Source: Lachnospiraceae bacterium (GTDB taxonomy: Bacteria > Bacillota > Clostridia > Lachnospirales > Lachnospiraceae). From it: a DNA stretch of 8,149 bases. The stretch is taken from the NCBI GenBank assembly GCA_900769175.1, contig CAAGFP010000181.1, positions 1-8,149 on the forward strand, written 5' to 3'. A model generated the notes under the pieces. It saw only the letters and a list, made by a program, of their open reading frames with translations. It did not search any database and was not told the origin of the DNA. Positions 5,768 to 8,149 of the stretch are shown one piece after another. A program made the position numbers and the translations under genes. Position 1 is the first letter of the stretch, and each line of letters starts with the position of its first letter.

Positions 5768-6400
5768 TTATACAAGAACACTTTCTTCCAATTTGCTGAC
5801 AGATACTTCGTATGCAACTCTGCGCTCTGTTTCTTCTTCATTGATTTTCTTCATATACTCTCTGCTTTGAATTCTTCCCCAGACAGCACACCGGGTTCCG
5901 ACCTGGAATCCGGATACGAACCTTGCGTTTCTGCCCCAGCAGATACAGGGAATATAGTCCGATTTGCCGTATGGACGATTTACGGCTAAAAGCAAATCGG
6001 CAATTTCTCTTCCAAGAGGCGTTTTCCGATAAATCGGTTCTTTACAAATATATCCGTCCAAAAAGATTTGATTGGTCTGGCAGTTTTCTTCTATTTCATC
6101 TACCAGATTGATTTCTCTGGCGAAAACAGAAAGCACCAGTTTATTCTTGTGTTCATCGTGTCGGTTATAAGAGCGGAATTGTCCGTTTACCTCAATTTTA
6201 CAGCCCTTATAATCCCTCGAAACATCAATCAATCGCTCAGAAATCATAATCGGAATGATATCCGCCGATTCGCTGAGTCTGGTAACAAGAATGTCTACCA
6301 TATAGAATCCTTCACCGTAGATTTCGTGGCTGAATGTGAAATCACTTACGATTTCTCCAATCACCATTACCTGATTATTTTCAATTACCTTATCCGTCAT
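5768..6400 (-). CDS. Two-domain OB-fold SSB-like protein
   Basis: A 210-residue cytosolic protein that appears to hold two SSB-type OB folds in tandem. Domain 1 (about 9-101) includes VMVIGEIVSDFTFSHE, GQFRSYNRHDEHKNKLVLS and VFAREINLV. Domain 2 (about 110-203) includes IFLDGYICKEPIYRKTP, LGREIADLLLAVNRPYGKSD, IPCICWGRNAR and WGRIQSREY, which line up with the SSB core (thr-x-trp-like strand, 'GklAe', 'GqLrtRkw'). The protein ends in SKLEESVLV, without the acidic DDIPF-like tail that recruits partners to canonical SSB. It is therefore probably an accessory ssDNA-binding or primosome-like protein, not the housekeeping SSB. The start at 6400 has AGGGG 7 nt upstream. No clear terminator separates it from dapA, so readthrough is possible. 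I recall similar proteins annotated as SSB in Lachnospiraceae; the exact role is unknown. Confidence 0.85.
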   Translation of the reverse strand: MTDKVIENNQVMVIGEIVSDFTFSHEIYGEGFYMVDILVTRLSESADIIPIMISERLIDVSRDYKGCKIEVNGQFRSYNRHDEHKNKLVLSVFAREINLVDEIEENCQTNQIFLDGYICKEPIYRKTPLGREIADLLLAVNRPYGKSDYIPCICWGRNARFVSGFQVGTRCAVWGRIQSREYMKKINEEETERRVAYEVSVSKLEESVLV

Positions 6401-6440
6401 GTTGTTTCCCCTTCCTTTTCTTATACAAAAGAATTTTTTC

Positions 6441-6477
6441 TATCATGTTCCATATGTAACTTCACTTAGGCATGATA
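6441..6477 (-). other. Inverted repeat upstream of the SSB-like gene
   Basis: TATCATG (6441-6447) and CATGATA (6471-6477) form a perfect 7-bp inverted repeat with a 23-bp gap, 41-77 bp before the start codon. If the weak TACAAT at 6508-6503 (minus strand) is the -10 box, the repeat falls in a leader of about 95 nt. It could be an operator or an RNA hairpin. Confidence 0.35.
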
Positions 6478-6523
6478 TTGGTCTGTTTGTCTGACCTATT
6501 TCATTGTATGCGATATGGAAGCA

Positions 6524-6555
6524 AAAAAACATCCGTCAAAAGTAGGATTTTTTTT
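6524..6555 (-). terminator. Second, weaker terminator downstream of ilvE
   Basis: On the minus strand, AATCC and GGAT pair around a 10-nt loop, flanked by an A-run and a seven-T run (complement of 6523-6529) that can extend the helix past one mismatch. It lies beyond the main ilvE terminator and may act as a backup. It also has a T-run of eight on the plus strand. Confidence 0.4.
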
Positions 6556-6570
6556 CGTCAGATAGTGTCG

Positions 6571-6610
6571 AAAAAACACCACATTTCATCTTCTGATAAA
6601 ATGTGGTGTT
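6571..6610 (-). terminator. Intrinsic terminator of ilvE
   Basis: On the minus strand, AACACCACATTT (6610-6599) pairs perfectly over 12 bp with AAATGTGGTGTT (6586-6575) around a 12-nt loop. The right arm ends in TT and continues TTTT (6574-6571). It lies 43 bp past the ilvE stop and separates ilvE from the SSB-like gene. Confidence 0.9.
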
Positions 6611-6652
6611 ATGGTTTACATAATTTCTGTCTGGCTGTATTTTAAAACCGGA

Positions 6653-7720
6653 TTATTTTACTTCTACTACCCAGCCTTCGGGTCCTTCGATTTTACCCAG
6701 CTGAATGGAGGTGATGGTATCGTAAAGTTTCTGGCTTAATTCACCAATTCCGCCATCTTTAATCTGCAGATCCACATCCCCTTTTCTTAAATGTCCAACC
6801 GGTGAAATAACAGCTGCCGTACCGGTTCCCCATACTTCTTCCAAAGTTCCGTTCTGTGCGGCTTCAAAAAGCTCGTCAGCAGAAATTCTTCTTTCTTCAA
6901 CAGGAAGTCCCCATGATTTACAAAGCTCAATACAGCTTCTTCTTGTAACACCGGGAAGAATACTTCCGTTTAACATAGGAGTTACGACGGTTCCGTTAAT
7001 CTTGAAGAAAATATTCATTGCTCCGACTTCTTCAATGTATTTTCTTTCCACACCATCCAGCCAAAGAACCTGTGAATATCCGGCATCATGAGCCTTAACC
7101 TGAGCCTTTAAGCTTGCAACATAGTTTGCTCCCGCTTTCGCTTCACCAAGTCCGCCGCGAACCGCACGCACATATTCGTCTTCAATCCAGATTTTAACCG
7201 GATTCAATCCTTCCGGATAGTAAGCACCTACCGGTGAAAGGATAATGATAAATTTATAAGTCGAAGAAGGACGAACGCCTAAGAACGGATCCGTTGCAAT
7301 AATGAAAGGACGGATATACAATGATGTTCCGGGCTTTGTCGGAATCCAGTCTGAATCAATTTTTACAAGTTCTTCAATTGCCTGAAGAAAATCCTCTTCG
7401 GGAATGGTCGGAATACAGATTCTTTTATTGGTATTATTAGCTCGTTCAATGTTTTTGTCCGGGCGGAATAAAAGAACTCTTCCGTCTTCTGATTTATAAG
7501 CCTTCATTCCTTCAAACATTTCCTGTCCGTAATGGAATACCATAGCGGAAGGATCTAACTCAAGAGGTCCATAAGGAACGATTCTCGGATCAATCCAGCC
7601 CTTTCCTTCTTCATAATCCATTAAAAACATATGATCGGTAAAAATTGTACCAAATCTTAAAGGGTCATCTTCAGCAGGTTTCTGCTTGGGATTTGCAATT
7701 CTTTCATATCTGATATTCAT
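6653..7720 (-). CDS. ilvE: IlvE, branched-chain amino-acid aminotransferase
   Basis: PLP-dependent transamination between glutamate and the 2-oxo acids of leucine, isoleucine and valine, the last step of their synthesis and first of their breakdown; cytosolic fold-type IV enzyme. Seen: FHYGQEMFEGMKAY (62-75), LYIRPFIIATDPFLGV (134-149), GEAKAGANY (192-200) with Lys195 as the likely PLP-bound lysine, QVLWLDG (217-223), YIEEVGAMNIFF (228-239) with a conserved glutamate, and WGTGTAAVISPVG (297-309). The KxGANY motif has alanine where KxGGNY is usual. At 355 residues it fits the long (type II, eukaryote-like) BCAT group. The ATG at 7720 is chosen because AGGAGG lies 7 nt upstream, not the start at 7753 further out. 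It has its own promoter and terminator and so is probably monocistronic. No T-box or leucine-rich leader peptide is visible in its short leader. Confidence 0.96.
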   Translation of the reverse strand: MNIRYERIANPKQKPAEDDPLRFGTIFTDHMFLMDYEEGKGWIDPRIVPYGPLELDPSAMVFHYGQEMFEGMKAYKSEDGRVLLFRPDKNIERANNTNKRICIPTIPEEDFLQAIEELVKIDSDWIPTKPGTSLYIRPFIIATDPFLGVRPSSTYKFIIILSPVGAYYPEGLNPVKIWIEDEYVRAVRGGLGEAKAGANYVASLKAQVKAHDAGYSQVLWLDGVERKYIEEVGAMNIFFKINGTVVTPMLNGSILPGVTRRSCIELCKSWGLPVEERRISADELFEAAQNGTLEEVWGTGTAAVISPVGHLRKGDVDLQIKDGGIGELSQKLYDTITSIQLGKIEGPEGWVVEVK

Positions 7721-7727
7721 GACAGTT

Positions 7728-7733
7728 CCTCCT
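7728..7733 (-). promoter_or_regulatory. Ribosome binding site of ilvE
   Basis: AGGAGG on the minus strand, 7 nt before ATG 7720. It rules out the in-frame upstream start at 7753. Confidence 0.9.
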
Positions 7734-7771
7734 ACATATTCTTTCGCACTCAACGAAATTTTCTGTTAATA

Positions 7772-7799
7772 ATTATAAACTTTCATATTCAAATGTCAA
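7772..7799 (-). promoter_or_regulatory. Consensus promoter of ilvE
   Basis: On the minus strand, TTGACA (7799-7794), a 16-bp spacer and TATAAT (7777-7772): both hexamers match the sigma-A consensus fully. Transcription would start near 7765, leaving a leader of about 45 nt. The -35 box abuts the tandem array that begins at 7804. Confidence 0.88.
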
Positions 7800-7803
7800 T
7801 GAT

Positions 7804-7907
7804 ACCTTCTTAATTCATGATTAGTTATTCTCAATTTCCAATCGACCTTCTTAATTCATGATTGGTCATTCTTAATTCCCAATCCGACCTTCTTAATTCC
7901 CGATCCG
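7804..7907. repeat. Tandem array of 41-42-bp units made of 20-21-bp halves
   Basis: Units start at 7804, 7845 and 7887. Half-units run 7804-7824, 7825-7844, 7845-7865, 7866-7886 and 7887-7907. The first halves open ACCTTCTTAATTC; the second halves carry ATTCTYAATTYCCAATC. All share a TTCTYAATTY core followed by GAT or AAT. The last copy is a hybrid: a first-half opening with a second-half-like ending. The array sits just upstream of the ilvE promoter, between two divergent genes. Unique spacers are absent. Function unknown. Confidence 0.85.
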
Positions 7908-7933
7908 ATCATAAGATTAAACATCCGAATCAT

Positions 7934-7990
7934 GAATAAAAAAACAAAGCAAAAGAACAAAAACATAAAGAACAAAAAGAATAAAAAGTA
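7934..7990. other. A-rich, nearly T-free stretch
   Basis: The stretch consists almost wholly of A with scattered G and C, including a near-direct repeat of AAAGAACAAAAA (about 7953-7976). It lies just upstream of the promoter for the plus-strand gene at 8090. Phased A-runs may bend DNA or act as an UP element; this is an inference. No reading frame or RNA gene is seen here. Confidence 0.5.
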
Positions 7991-8011
7991 GTTTTATGCT
8001 TTTTATATCTG

Positions 8012-8020
8012 TGCTATAAT
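8012..8020 (+). promoter_or_regulatory. Extended -10 promoter of the right-edge gene
   Basis: TGCTATAAT at 8012-8020 is a perfect extended -10 element. The -35 region (7992-7997, TTTTAT) is weak, as is usual for extended -10 promoters. Transcription would start near 8027, about 63 nt before the start codon at 8090. Confidence 0.7.
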
Positions 8021-8089
8021 GTTATCAATCGTGCTTGTAATAGCAAAGTGACAGAATCAGATCTATTTATTGAAACGGGGTTACCATTA

Positions 8090-8149
8090 ATGAAGAAATT
8101 ATTGGGTTATATCAGAAAATTTATTACCATGAATGTTCGGGACGAAGAA
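8090..8149 (+). CDS. Start of an unidentified gene, cut by window end
   Basis: An open frame of 20 codons from ATG 8090 to the window end, with no stop. The ribosome binding site is GGGG (8077-8080), 9 nt upstream, and an extended -10 promoter lies at 8012-8020. The visible N-terminus begins MKKLLGYIRKFIT and continues MNVRDEE: a basic, amphipathic start with no clear signal peptide. That is too little to name a family. It is divergent from ilvE. Confidence 0.65.
   Translation, partial: MKKLLGYIRKFITMNVRDEE

Noticed and set aside
7721..7803. T-box leader or leader-peptide attenuator upstream of ilvE
   Set aside because: The leader from the consensus promoter is about 45 nt, with no T-box sequence, no terminator/antiterminator pair and no leucine-, isoleucine- or valine-rich short frame.

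Overview
The window looks like a chromosomal segment of a low-GC Firmicute, most likely a Lachnospiraceae-type Clostridium relative. The support is AT-rich intergenic DNA, strong AGGAGG ribosome binding sites, sigma-A-type TTGACA/TATAAT promoters, and the gene content: a two-domain SSB-like protein, a CHASE2/HD-GYP sensor and a His6-type HisA. The taxonomic call is an inference from these features, not from a search. No phage, insertion sequence, CRISPR array, rRNA or tRNA was seen.

Layout. At the left edge lies a long hairpin with a T-run (7-90), which probably ends something outside the window. It is followed by a short cold-shock protein gene on the plus strand (291-491) with a T-rich leader carrying a perfect 21-bp tandem duplication. 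The gene ends in a stem-loop at its stop codon and a perfect 14-bp terminator (618-649). The gene-free stretch 492-1006 then holds a strikingly regular tandem array (709-960) of 46-bp units, each made of two diverged 23-bp halves.

From 1007 to 7720 every gene is on the minus strand, so transcription runs right to left: ilvE (6653-7720), a double OB-fold SSB-like gene (5768-6400), dapA (4753-5640), dapB (3925-4689), a membrane CHASE2/HD-GYP protein (1854-3938) and a His6-type hisA (1007-1783). ilvE has its own consensus promoter and a strong terminator. dapA has a clear promoter (5676-5704). dapB follows dapA after a terminator-like hairpin, the HD-GYP gene overlaps the end of dapB by 14 bp, and hisA follows after 70 bp, so dapA-dapB-HD-GYP-hisA is probably one operon. 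At the right edge a divergent plus-strand gene starts at 8090 and is cut by the window end. The 369-bp gap between ilvE and that gene (7721-8089) holds two back-to-back promoters, a second tandem array (7804-7907) and an A-rich, T-poor stretch.

Together the genes cover amino-acid biosynthesis (diaminopimelate/lysine, branched-chain amino acids, histidine), a probable cyclic-di-GMP signalling enzyme embedded in the dap operon, and an accessory ssDNA-binding protein. The most noteworthy items are the two half-unit-alternating repeat arrays, the roughly 95-residue insertion inside the HD-GYP domain, the His6-type HisA in a bacterium, and the double OB-fold protein without an SSB acidic tail.
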